A stretch of 9,360 bases of DNA from JBDNBY01 sp039767595 (lineage in GTDB: Bacteria > Pseudomonadota > Alphaproteobacteria > Rhodobacterales > Rhodobacteraceae): NCBI GenBank assembly GCA_039767595.1, contig JBDNBY010000158.1:1-9360 (forward strand). The letters run 5' to 3'. Below the pieces are notes generated by a model, which was not told the DNA's origin, did no database searches, and worked only from the letters and a program-made list of their open reading frames with translations. Numbering within the stretch: the first letter of the stretch is position 1; each line of letters begins with the position of its first letter. A program made the position numbers and the translations under genes. Positions 1 to 6,016 of this stretch are shown piece after piece.

Positions 1-1077
1 ATGGAACAATTGGCCATTTTGGGCCAACAAATCGGGGTCGACACTCTACCGATCGTCAAGGGCGAGGATCCCGTCACCATCGCCAAACGCGCCAAAATGC
101 AGGCGTCGCTGGGCGGGTATGACGTATACCTCTTGGATACCGCGGGCCGGCTGCACATCGATCACGAGCTGATCGCCCAAGCGGCCGCCGTGCACGATGT
201 GGCCAACCCACGCGAAACTCTGTTGGTTGTCGATGGTTTGACCGGCCAAGATGCCGTGAACGTGGCCACGGAATTTGACGATAAAATCGGCGTGTCCGGC
301 GTTGTTCTCACGCGTATGGATGGCGATGGCCGCGGCGGTGCGGCCCTCTCGATGAAATCCATCACGGGCAAACCGATTAAATACGTCGGTTTGGGCGAGA
401 AAATGGATGCGCTCGAAACCTTCGAGGCGGATCGGATCGCCGGCCGTATTTTGGGCATGGGCGATATCGTGTCTTTGGTGGAAAAGGCCCAAGCGACCTT
501 TGAGGCCGAACAATCCGAACGGATGATGAAGCGTTTCCAAAAGGGCATGTTCAATATGAACGACCTCAAGATGCAGCTTGAGCAAATGGAAAAAATGGGC
601 GGCATGGAAAGCGTGCTGTCGATGATGCCCGGCATGGGCAAAGCCGCCAAGCAAATGGCCGGCGCGGGCATGGACGATAGCGTCATCAAACGCCAAATCG
701 CGTTGATCAGCTCCATGACGAAAAAAGAGCGCGCCAATCCCCAAATCCTCCAAGCCAGCCGCAAAAAGCGGATCGCCGCAGGCGCAGGCCTCGAAGTATC
801 CGAGCTGAACAAGCTTTTGAAATCACAGCGCCAAATGGCCGATATGATGAAGAAAATGGGCAAAGGCGGCATGCTCAAACAAATGATGAAAGGCATGTTC
901 GGCAAAGGCGGCGATATGCCCCAAATGCCCGCAGGCATGGACCCCAGCCAAATGGATCCCTCCATGATGCAAGAGGCCGCAAAACACATCGGCAAATCTG
1001 GCATAGGCGGCCTGCCAGGCATGGGCGGTCTGCCCCCCGGGCTTGGCGGCCTCGGAGGCTTTGGCAAGAAAAAATGA
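1..1077 (+). CDS. ffh: Signal recognition particle protein Ffh (SRP54), 3' part; 5' end outside window
   Basis: Ffh is the GTPase of the signal recognition particle. It binds 4.5S RNA and signal sequences of nascent inner-membrane proteins and docks with FtsY. The visible 358 residues start inside the G domain: DTAGR (46-50), TRMD in the guanine-specificity position (104-107), and the SRP54 signature PIKYVGLGEKMDAL (125-138). The Met-rich M domain follows (about 178-300) and contains the RNA-binding block SMTKKERANPQILQ...SRKKRIAAG (238-261). The tail (about 303-358) is Gly/Met/Pro-rich and ends GKKK. The ATG at position 1 aligns with an internal Met of the family, so the N domain and P-loop lie upstream of the window. 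The stop overlaps the next start (ATGA), so it is coupled to the acetyltransferase that follows. Identification is secure. Confidence 0.97.
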   Translation: MEQLAILGQQIGVDTLPIVKGEDPVTIAKRAKMQASLGGYDVYLLDTAGRLHIDHELIAQAAAVHDVANPRETLLVVDGLTGQDAVNVATEFDDKIGVSGVVLTRMDGDGRGGAALSMKSITGKPIKYVGLGEKMDALETFEADRIAGRILGMGDIVSLVEKAQATFEAEQSERMMKRFQKGMFNMNDLKMQLEQMEKMGGMESVLSMMPGMGKAAKQMAGAGMDDSVIKRQIALISSMTKKERANPQILQASRKKRIAAGAGLEVSELNKLLKSQRQMADMMKKMGKGGMLKQMMKGMFGKGGDMPQMPAGMDPSQMDPSMMQEAAKHIGKSGIGGLPGMGGLPPGLGGLGGFGKKK

Positions 1078-1610
1078 GCACCCTCGTCCCCTTTGCCCCC
1101 ACCCTAGAGACAGAGCGCCTCATCCTGCGCGGCCCCGAGCCTCGCGATATTGAGCCGTTCATCGCATTTGCCGCCGATCCGCGCGCAAATGGCTTTGGTG
1201 GGACCATGCCCCGCGATGACGCGTGGCGATGGTTTGGGATGAATATCGGACATTGGCATATCAAACGCTTTGGCTACTTCTTTATCCAAGAGCGCGCCAC
1301 AGGCAAAACCGCTGGCATCAGCGGCATTTGGATGCCCGAAGGGTGGCCCGAGCCTGAAATCGGATGGTCCGTCTTTGCTGGGTTCGAAGGCAAATCCATC
1401 GCCTTCGAGGCCGCGCAACGTGTGCGTCAACACGTCTATGAGGATCACAAATGGGACACGATCACCTCGATGATCGTTCCGGGAAACACACGGTCCGAGG
1501 CTTTGGCCAAACGTATGGGCTGCACCCTTGAGGGCACCTATGAAAATCCGCACATGGGGCTCGATCAAATCTTCCGCCACCCCTCTCGCGAGGCGCTTGG
1601 CTATGCATAA
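1074..1610 (+). CDS. GNAT family N-acetyltransferase (RimJ/RimL-like), paralogue 1 of 3
   Basis: This 178-residue protein has the GNAT_3 (RimJ/RimL-like) pattern: an N-terminal PTLETERLILRGP (9-21), GHW (59-61), WPEPEIGW (91-98), an acetyl-CoA loop region EGKSIAFEAA (105-114) and a late block with PGN...S..LAKRMG (136-149). The family moves acetyl from acetyl-CoA to an amine, but the substrate cannot be told from sequence. The acetyl-CoA loop departs from the usual R-G-x-G-x-A (here E-G-K-S-I-A), so activity is not assured. The ATG start overlaps the ffh stop by 4 bases (ATGA). The end overlaps the next acetyltransferase by 8 bases. The two genes downstream share its blocks, indicating tandem duplication. 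Confidence 0.9.
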   Translation: MSTLVPFAPTLETERLILRGPEPRDIEPFIAFAADPRANGFGGTMPRDDAWRWFGMNIGHWHIKRFGYFFIQERATGKTAGISGIWMPEGWPEPEIGWSVFAGFEGKSIAFEAAQRVRQHVYEDHKWDTITSMIVPGNTRSEALAKRMGCTLEGTYENPHMGLDQIFRHPSREALGYA

Positions 1611-2136
1611 TATCCCAACGCTTGAAACAGATCGCCTAATCCTCACCGCGCCCTCGCAGGCCGCCATTGCACCGTTCCACGCATTCTACGCGTCGGCGCG
1701 CGCCACATACGTGGGCGGCGGGATCTCTGATTTCAAAATGTTTCAAGCATGGGCGGCTATCTCAAATATGATCGGTCATTGGTCATTGCGCGGCTACGGG
1801 CTGTGGACCCTCCATCGCCGCTCAGACGACGCCGTCCTAGGCCATTGCGGTCTATTACACTGGCATGATTGGCCAGAGGCCGAATTGGCCTATTGCCTCT
1901 ACGATGAAACCTTTGAACATCACGGCTACATCACCGAGGCCGCCACAACTGCGTTGACCTACGCCGCCAACCATTTGGGCCAAGATCGCGTCGCCAGCTT
2001 TATCGACCCGCAAAATACCGCCTCCATAAACGTCGCCACACGGCTCGGCGCCGCACCCCAGAGCACGATTACCTTGCGCGATGAACCCGCGACACTCTAC
2101 CGTCATCAATCGTGGAAAGGGGCCGCAGATGCGTAA
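1603..2136 (+). CDS. GNAT family N-acetyltransferase, paralogue 2 of 3
   Basis: This is a 177-residue paralogue of its neighbours. It has IPTLETDRLIL (4-14), GHW (58-60), RGYGLW (63-68), WPEAELAY (90-97), EHHGYITEA at the acetyl-CoA loop (105-113) and IDPQN..SI..ATRLG (134-149). I chose ATG 1603 because it places the conserved PTLET block near the N-terminus, as in the other two copies. A longer reading from 1528 would add 25 residues that overlap the previous gene and match nothing in the family. The start lies inside the previous gene's end (ATGCATAA, 8-nt overlap). The acetyl-CoA loop lacks the usual first Arg/Gln and last small residue. Substrate is unknown. Confidence 0.88.
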   Translation: MHNIPTLETDRLILTAPSQAAIAPFHAFYASARATYVGGGISDFKMFQAWAAISNMIGHWSLRGYGLWTLHRRSDDAVLGHCGLLHWHDWPEAELAYCLYDETFEHHGYITEAATTALTYAANHLGQDRVASFIDPQNTASINVATRLGAAPQSTITLRDEPATLYRHQSWKGAADA

Positions 2137-2199
2137 CACCCTTATCCAACTTTGTTTTTCAAATACTCACAGCGCGACGCCGCCCCAAGAGGTGCTGCG

Positions 2200-2811
2200 A
2201 TGGTGAGTATTCCAACACTTGAAACACCTCGGCTTCTGCTGCGCGAACCCAAGGCCGAAGATTACCCAAAATTCAAGGCGACCTTCACATCCTATCGCAG
2301 CCGCTTCATGGGCGGCCCGCTTAATGAATACGAGGCGTGGATGCTCTATGCCGCCGAGCTGGGCCACTGGCAAGTACGCGGCTTTGGCATGTGGATGATC
2401 CATGACCGCGACACCGATGCGACGCTTGGCATGGCCGGCGGATGGCGCCCTGCGAAATGGCCCGAAAATGAATTGGCGTGGATCATTTGGCCCGAAGTGG
2501 CAGGCCGCGGCATTGCCCTCGAGGCGACCTCAGCCGCGCGCCGATATTTCTACGAACACCGCGGATGGCAGACGGCCGTGAGCTATATCGATCCCAAAAA
2601 CCTCGAGTCGATCAAATTGGCCGAGCGTCTGGGCGCCGTCAAAGACAAAACCGCCCCCAGCGTCGACGGGCACGATGCCGTGTATCGCCACCCCGATCCC
2701 GCGGCGCTTAAGGATTCTCAAATTGAGCATGCGATTGAAATGGAAATTCAAACTCTATCGCAAAAGCCAATTTTCACACCTCCCCCCTCAGCACAAGGAG
2801 AGCGCACATGA
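2200..2811 (+). CDS. GNAT family N-acetyltransferase, paralogue 3 of 3, with C-terminal extension
   Basis: This is a 203-residue GNAT protein with SIPTLETPRLLL (3-14), GHW (55-57), RGFGMW (60-65), WPENELAW (87-94), AGRGIALEA at the acetyl-CoA loop (101-109) and IDPKN.ESIKLAERLG (130-145). Its loop (G-R-G-I-A) is the closest of the three to the canonical motif. ATG 2200 is chosen over a TTG at 2152 because an AAGAGGTG ribosome-binding site precedes it and it restores the shared N-terminus. The last 30 or so residues (about 170-203) have no counterpart in the other two copies. They run through the ribosome-binding site of the next gene, whose ATG overlaps this stop (ATGA). Substrate is unknown. 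Confidence 0.88.
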   Translation: MVSIPTLETPRLLLREPKAEDYPKFKATFTSYRSRFMGGPLNEYEAWMLYAAELGHWQVRGFGMWMIHDRDTDATLGMAGGWRPAKWPENELAWIIWPEVAGRGIALEATSAARRYFYEHRGWQTAVSYIDPKNLESIKLAERLGAVKDKTAPSVDGHDAVYRHPDPAALKDSQIEHAIEMEIQTLSQKPIFTPPPSAQGERT

Positions 2812-3110
2812 GCAATGATGTGACCCGAGCGCAAGAGATCCTCAAAACACACCGCGCCAGCATTGACCGGCTGGATGCAATCCTTGTTTACACTTTGGGT
2901 GAGCGGTTCAAGCACACCCAAGCCGTCGGCCAACTCAAGGCCGCGCACGACCTTCCCCCGTCCGATCCCAATCGCGAAGCGAAGCAGATCGAACGTCTCG
3001 AAGATTTGGCAAAAGAGGCCGATTTAGACCCAGAATTTGCCAAGAAATTCCTGAACTTCATCATTGATGAAGTGATCAGGCACCACAAGCAACACCAAAA
3101 CCAAGGGTAA
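2808..3110 (+). CDS. Chorismate mutase, AroQ class, monofunctional
   Basis: This 100-residue all-helical protein is expected to convert chorismate to prephenate, the branch to phenylalanine and tyrosine, in the cytoplasm. Aligned by eye to the mutase domain of E. coli PheA with a constant offset of five, the active-site set is kept: Arg16, Arg33, Lys44, Asp53, Arg56 and Glu57 (for Arg11, Arg28, Lys39, Asp48, Arg51, Glu52). The position of Gln88 is His93. An isochorismate pyruvate lyase of the same fold cannot be fully excluded, but no salicylate or siderophore gene is nearby. The ATG has AAGGAG upstream (near 2795) and overlaps the preceding acetyltransferase stop (ATGA). A 32-bp gap separates it from rpsP. 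Confidence 0.88.
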   Translation: MSNDVTRAQEILKTHRASIDRLDAILVYTLGERFKHTQAVGQLKAAHDLPPSDPNREAKQIERLEDLAKEADLDPEFAKKFLNFIIDEVIRHHKQHQNQG

Positions 3111-3142
3111 CCCCCGCTACACAGTTAATTAGGAGAATTCAC

Positions 3143-3529
3143 ATGGCTGTTAAACTTCGTCTTGCCCGCGCGGGCTCAAAAAAACGTCCCTTCTATCGTA
3201 TCGTTGCGGCCGATAGCCGTATGCCACGCGATGGCCGTTACATCGAAAAAATCGGCACATACAACCCGCTTTTGGCAAAAGACAACGAAGAGCGCGTCAA
3301 AATGGATCTTGAGCGTGTGAAATATTGGCTCGGTGAAGGCGCGCAGGTCACCGACCGTGTGTCTCGTTTCCTCGAAGCGGCTGGTGTTCTTGACAAAAAA
3401 GAGCGCAACAACCCGAACAAAGCGAAGCCTGGCAAAAAGATGCAAGATCGCGCCGAAGAAAAAGCTGCCAAAGCTGCCGAGGCCGCAGAAGCCGCAGCTG
3501 CACCAGCAGAAGAGACAAGCGCAGAGTAA
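3143..3529 (+). CDS. rpsP: 30S ribosomal protein S16
   Basis: S16 binds 16S rRNA in the 5'/central domain and supports 30S assembly. The N-terminus carries the family signature VKLRLARAGSK (3-13), followed by RPFYRIVAADSR (15-26), RDGRYIEKIGTYNPL (29-43) and a helix with ERVKYWL. The protein has 128 residues, well over the roughly 80-residue E. coli form, because of a low-complexity Lys/Ala/Glu-rich tail (about 100-128), as is common in alphaproteobacteria. The start has a good ribosome-binding site (AGGAG at 3131-3135). Codons favour CGT for arginine and GTT for valine more than neighbouring genes do, as expected for a highly expressed gene. It sits 32 bp after the mutase and 12 bp before the BluB-like gene. 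Confidence 0.98.
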   Translation: MAVKLRLARAGSKKRPFYRIVAADSRMPRDGRYIEKIGTYNPLLAKDNEERVKMDLERVKYWLGEGAQVTDRVSRFLEAAGVLDKKERNNPNKAKPGKKMQDRAEEKAAKAAEAAEAAAAPAEETSAE

Positions 3530-3541
3530 AAGGAGGGCAGC

Positions 3542-4171
3542 GTGGACGCATTTTCATCAAGCTTTCGCGCAGAACTCACTCAGCTTATGCACTGGCGCCG
3601 AGATGTGCGCCAGTTTCAAACAAAGCCTGTGGACGAGGCATTGGTGCGCCAATGCCTCGACGCATTTCTACTGGCTCCCTCCGTCGGGCTATCAGAGCCG
3701 TGGCGCATTATCCGCGTGACTTCGCAGACGGGTAAAGCCAAGGCGATTGCGAATTTTGAACGGGCCAATGCCGACGCCTTGACCCACTATGATGGCAGCA
3801 CCGCCACCACATATACACAGCTCAAACTCTCGGGAATGCGCGAGGCGCCTGTGCATTTGGCCGTGTTTTGCGATGAGACCACACCCAAAGGGCGCGGTTT
3901 GGGCGCCACAACGATGCCCGAAATGCGCCGCTATAGCGTGGTGAGTGCGATCACCTTGATGTGGCTGCGCGCCCGTGCGATGGGTCTGGGCCTTGGATGG
4001 GTGTCGATATTGGATCCACAGCAGCTCAAGCGCGATCTTGATATTGCGCAAGACTGGGCATTGATTGGATATTTCTGTTTGGGCTATCCTAAAGCCAATA
4101 GCCTGACACCTGAGCTAGAAGAATTAAACTGGGAAGAGCGCCGCGGCCATGTGCCAGTGCAAGAGAGATAA
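3542..4171 (+). CDS. bluB: BluB-like 5,6-dimethylbenzimidazole synthase / nitroreductase-fold flavoprotein
   Basis: BluB splits reduced FMN with oxygen to make 5,6-dimethylbenzimidazole, the lower ligand of cobalamin. This 209-residue protein follows the BluB pattern recalled from the Sinorhizobium enzyme: RRDVRQF (19-25), with Asp21 at the position of the catalytic Asp32; APSVG..EPW (45-54); FERAN (72-76); LKLSGMREAP (94-103); PEMRRYSVVSA (126-136); GLGWVSI (150-156) and CLGYP (179-183). The GTG start is set by a perfect AGGAGG at 3531-3536, five bases upstream. It lies between rpsP and a small membrane gene, starting 12 bp after rpsP. No cobalamin riboswitch is possible in that gap, so expression probably follows the ribosomal operon. 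A general nitroreductase is the alternative. Confidence 0.8.
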   Translation: MDAFSSSFRAELTQLMHWRRDVRQFQTKPVDEALVRQCLDAFLLAPSVGLSEPWRIIRVTSQTGKAKAIANFERANADALTHYDGSTATTYTQLKLSGMREAPVHLAVFCDETTPKGRGLGATTMPEMRRYSVVSAITLMWLRARAMGLGLGWVSILDPQQLKRDLDIAQDWALIGYFCLGYPKANSLTPELEELNWEERRGHVPVQER

Positions 4172-4308
4172 TGCTATTTCGCCCAATTCGAACTATTGTG
4201 ATCGTCACCATCGCCTTTGTTGCGGGCATGGTTTACGAACGCTCAAACGCAAATGAACGCTGCCTCAACGCGGGTGGCGCACAGATCAATGGAATATGCG
4301 AGAAATAA
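4171..4308 (+). CDS. Small single-pass membrane protein with periplasmic Cys pair, 45 aa, function unknown
   Basis: This 45-codon gene fills the gap between bluB and rimM. Its ATG overlaps the bluB stop by one base (TAATG), and its TAA ends one base before the rimM ATG. The N-terminus has Arg4 and Arg7, then a hydrophobic run at about 6-22 (IRTIVIVTIAFVAGMVY). A short polar tail holds two cysteines in C-L-N-A-G-G-x-x-x-N-G-x-C (31-43). By the positive-inside rule the tail should be periplasmic, where the cysteines could form a disulfide. I recall similar short proteins with C-x3-GG-x4-G-x-C tails near rimM in related bacteria, but cannot verify this. Fit to the gap and composition support a real gene. 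No function can be assigned. Confidence 0.7.
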   Translation: MLFRPIRTIVIVTIAFVAGMVYERSNANERCLNAGGAQINGICEK

Positions 4309-4309
4309 C

Positions 4310-4825
4310 ATGGCGGATGATTTAATCTGTGTGGGCTCTATCTCTGGTGCCTTTGGGGTGCGCGGCGATGTGCGGCTCAAAAGCTATACCTCCGTGCCCG
4401 AGGATATCGCGGCCTACGGCCCTGTTGTCACCCAAGATGGGGCGATGGAATTTGACATCACGTTGATTGGGCGGGCCAAGAACGCCCTGACCGCGCAGGT
4501 CAGCGGGATCACCACCAAAGAGCAGGCCGATGCGCTGCGCGGGGTAAAGCTCTTTGTGCCGCGCGCACGCCTGCCCGCCCCAGAAGAAGATGAATTTTAC
4601 TATAGCGAGCTAGAGGGGCTTGAGGTCTATGACACCGGCGGCGCCCTCTTGGGACGCGTCAAAACCGTCATGAACCACGGCGCCGGTGACATTTTGGAAA
4701 TCCACGGCGGATCATTGAAATCCTCAGTGCTCATGCCCTTTACCAAAGAGGCCGTGCTCACAGTCGATATCAAAGAGGGACGGCTGATCGCAGATCCCCC
4801 GAACGGAGTATTCCCAGATGAGTAA
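4310..4825 (+). CDS. rimM: 16S rRNA processing / ribosome maturation factor RimM
   Basis: RimM helps mature the 3' (head) domain of the 30S subunit and contacts S19. The 171-residue product has the N-terminal RimM domain, with ICVGSISGAFGVRGDVRLKS (6-25), and a C-terminal PRC-barrel-like part: FYYSELEGLEV (96-106), HGAGDILEI (123-131), LMPFTKEAV (141-149), DPPNG (162-166). I chose ATG 4310 because the family starts just before this glycine-rich block. In-frame starts at 4217 and 4289 would lie wholly inside the small membrane gene. The ribosome-binding site is weak (GCGAGAA), so translation probably depends on ribosomes finishing the small gene one base upstream. Its end overlaps trmD by 8 bases. 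Confidence 0.96.
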   Translation: MADDLICVGSISGAFGVRGDVRLKSYTSVPEDIAAYGPVVTQDGAMEFDITLIGRAKNALTAQVSGITTKEQADALRGVKLFVPRARLPAPEEDEFYYSELEGLEVYDTGGALLGRVKTVMNHGAGDILEIHGGSLKSSVLMPFTKEAVLTVDIKEGRLIADPPNGVFPDE

Positions 4826-5615
4826 TGGGCCCGCGCGGTCCTTGGGCCGCAAGTCTATTTCTGCCTCGCTCACGCCGCGTGATTTAATGGCCCAAGAGCG
4901 TCTGGTCAAAGCATGGCAGGCGCAAATCATCACTCTCTTTCCTGATGCCTTTCCCGGGCTGTTGGGACAAAGCTTAATTGGCAAAGCCCTCAAAGATGGG
5001 ATTTGGCAACTCGATATCACGGATCTGCGCACATTTGGCGACGGCAAGCATCGCAAAGTCGATGACACCCCCGCGGGTGGCGGCGCGGGCTTGGTCATTC
5101 GGCCCGATATTTTGGGCGCGGCGATTGACCATGTGCGCAAACGCGCCCCGCTCAATCGCCCATTGGTCTATCTATCGCCGCGCGGCCAACGCTTTGATCA
5201 ACGCATGGCCGAACGGTTCGCCACAGGCGATGGCGTCACGCTGATTTGTGGCCGCTTCGAGGGGATTGATGAGCGCGTTATCGAACATTACGGCATTGAA
5301 GAAGTCTCTTTAGGGGATTTTGTCATGACAGGGGGCGAGATTGCCGCCCAAGCGCTGATTGATGCCTCCGTGCGCCTATTGCCCGATGTGCTGGGCAATG
5401 CGGCCTCTATTGATGAGGAAAGTCATTCCAACGGCCTGCTTGAGCACCCGCAATATACCCGCCCCGCCCATTGGAATGGGCGTGCCATCCCTGATGTTTT
5501 GCTCAGCGGCAATCACCAAAAGATCGCAAAGTGGCGCCAAGACCAATCCCGCGCCATCACCCAAACCCGCCGCCCCGATTTGTGGGATCAGTTTGAAAAA
5601 GACAGCGACACCTAA
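4818..5615 (+). CDS. trmD: tRNA (guanine37-N1)-methyltransferase TrmD
   Basis: TrmD methylates G37 next to the anticodon using S-adenosylmethionine and so prevents +1 frameshifting. It is a SPOUT trefoil-knot dimer. Visible motifs are IITLFPDAFPG (37-47), KHRKVDDTPAGGGAG (77-91), LSPRG (119-123), CGRFEGIDERV (144-154, with the conserved Arg), GDFVMTGGE (166-174, with the conserved Asp), the HPQYTRP block (210-216) and LLSGNHQKI (228-236). The 265-residue form has about 35 extra residues before the usual start region, including GRKSISASLTPRDLM (10-24). A start at 4887 (Met24) would remove most of this. ATG 4818 is preferred because GGAG lies nine bases upstream and it makes an 8-nt overlap with rimM (ATGAGTAA). 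Its stop is 6 bp from the convergent arsR-type gene. Confidence 0.97.
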   Translation: MSNGPARSLGRKSISASLTPRDLMAQERLVKAWQAQIITLFPDAFPGLLGQSLIGKALKDGIWQLDITDLRTFGDGKHRKVDDTPAGGGAGLVIRPDILGAAIDHVRKRAPLNRPLVYLSPRGQRFDQRMAERFATGDGVTLICGRFEGIDERVIEHYGIEEVSLGDFVMTGGEIAAQALIDASVRLLPDVLGNAASIDEESHSNGLLEHPQYTRPAHWNGRAIPDVLLSGNHQKIAKWRQDQSRAITQTRRPDLWDQFEKDSDT

Positions 5616-5621
5616 GCGCCG

Positions 5622-5948
5622 CTACGGTGCAGGCGTCAGCGGCGTAAATGTGACAGAGCAATTGCAACAGCTTTGCGCAACCTGCGATATCAGCGCCTCT
5701 AACTTATGAAATTCGGCACGATAGCGCAAATATTTGCCCTCGCGCTGGCGTGAAACCAAACCTGCATCCAACAACGCCGCCAAGTGAAACGATGTTTTAG
5801 AGGGCGCTGTATTGAGCGCCGCCGCGCATTGCGATGCATAGGCCCCTTGCGGCCCAGTTTGCGCCAAGAACATCACTAAGTGTATACGCTCCGGCGCCGC
5901 TAGTGCGTGGAGTTTTTCGCTCAGGCCATCTTTTAATTCGAGTTTCAT
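5622..5948 (-). CDS. ArsR/SmtB family transcriptional repressor with C-terminal Cys cluster
   Basis: This 108-residue winged-helix protein matches the ArsR/SmtB pattern: an N-terminal helix with LAAPERIHLVMFL (16-28), the HTH region around SQCAAALNTAPSKTSFHLAALL (39-60), DAGLVSRQREGKYLRYR (61-77, the wing) and a C-terminal helix. Cysteines are at 41, 94, 95 and 97. The Cys94-Cys95-x-Cys97 group near the C-terminus recalls C-terminal metalloid-sensing ArsR proteins, but it is not the classic E. coli CVCDLC. The inducer is therefore uncertain: As(III)/Sb(III), another thiophilic ion, or a redox or sulfur signal. The start is preceded by an AGGA ribosome-binding site. It is transcribed away from the DUF6428-like gene across a 68-bp gap with a dyad, and probably represses both. 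Confidence 0.88.
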   Translation of the reverse strand: MKLELKDGLSEKLHALAAPERIHLVMFLAQTGPQGAYASQCAAALNTAPSKTSFHLAALLDAGLVSRQREGKYLRYRAEFHKLEALISQVAQSCCNCSVTFTPLTPAP

Positions 5949-5975
5949 TGAAATGTTTCCTACTCATCCTTATAT

Positions 5976-5991
5976 TTCAAATATACTTGAA
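5976..5991. promoter_or_regulatory. Candidate ArsR-family operator, TTCAA-N6-TTGAA
   Basis: Between the divergent genes is a dyad TTCAAATATACTTGAA with perfect 5-bp arms and a 6-nt spacer, in an AT-rich patch. Outer bases also match across the same centre (A5974/T5993, A5972/T5995, T5971/A5996). ArsR/SmtB repressors typically bind such AT-rich imperfect inverted repeats over their own promoter. The position, 28-43 bp from the repressor's start codon, fits autorepression. Binding is inferred. Confidence 0.5.
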
Positions 5992-6016
5992 TTGTATGGA
6001 AATGAAAGTATAGATC

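Noticed and set aside
46..1067. Long antisense frames under ffh (to 301 codons)
   Set aside because: They mirror the codon pattern of a certain gene. Their translations are rich in His/Phe or Pro/Ser/Met without any family resemblance, and high GC makes such open antisense frames common.
1528..1602. 25-residue N-terminal extension of the second acetyltransferase
   Set aside because: It lies inside the first acetyltransferase gene, and both paralogues begin close to the PTLET block, so ATG 1603 is preferred.
4217..4309. 31-residue N-terminal extension of RimM
   Set aside because: The family begins just before GSISGAFG. The extension overlaps a better-supported small membrane gene in another frame.
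6009..6014. TATAGA as -10 box for the DUF6428-like gene, with TTGAAT at 5987 as -35
   Set aside because: The transcript would start after the ATG at 6017, so either the start codon or the promoter would be wrong. Not supportable as it stands.
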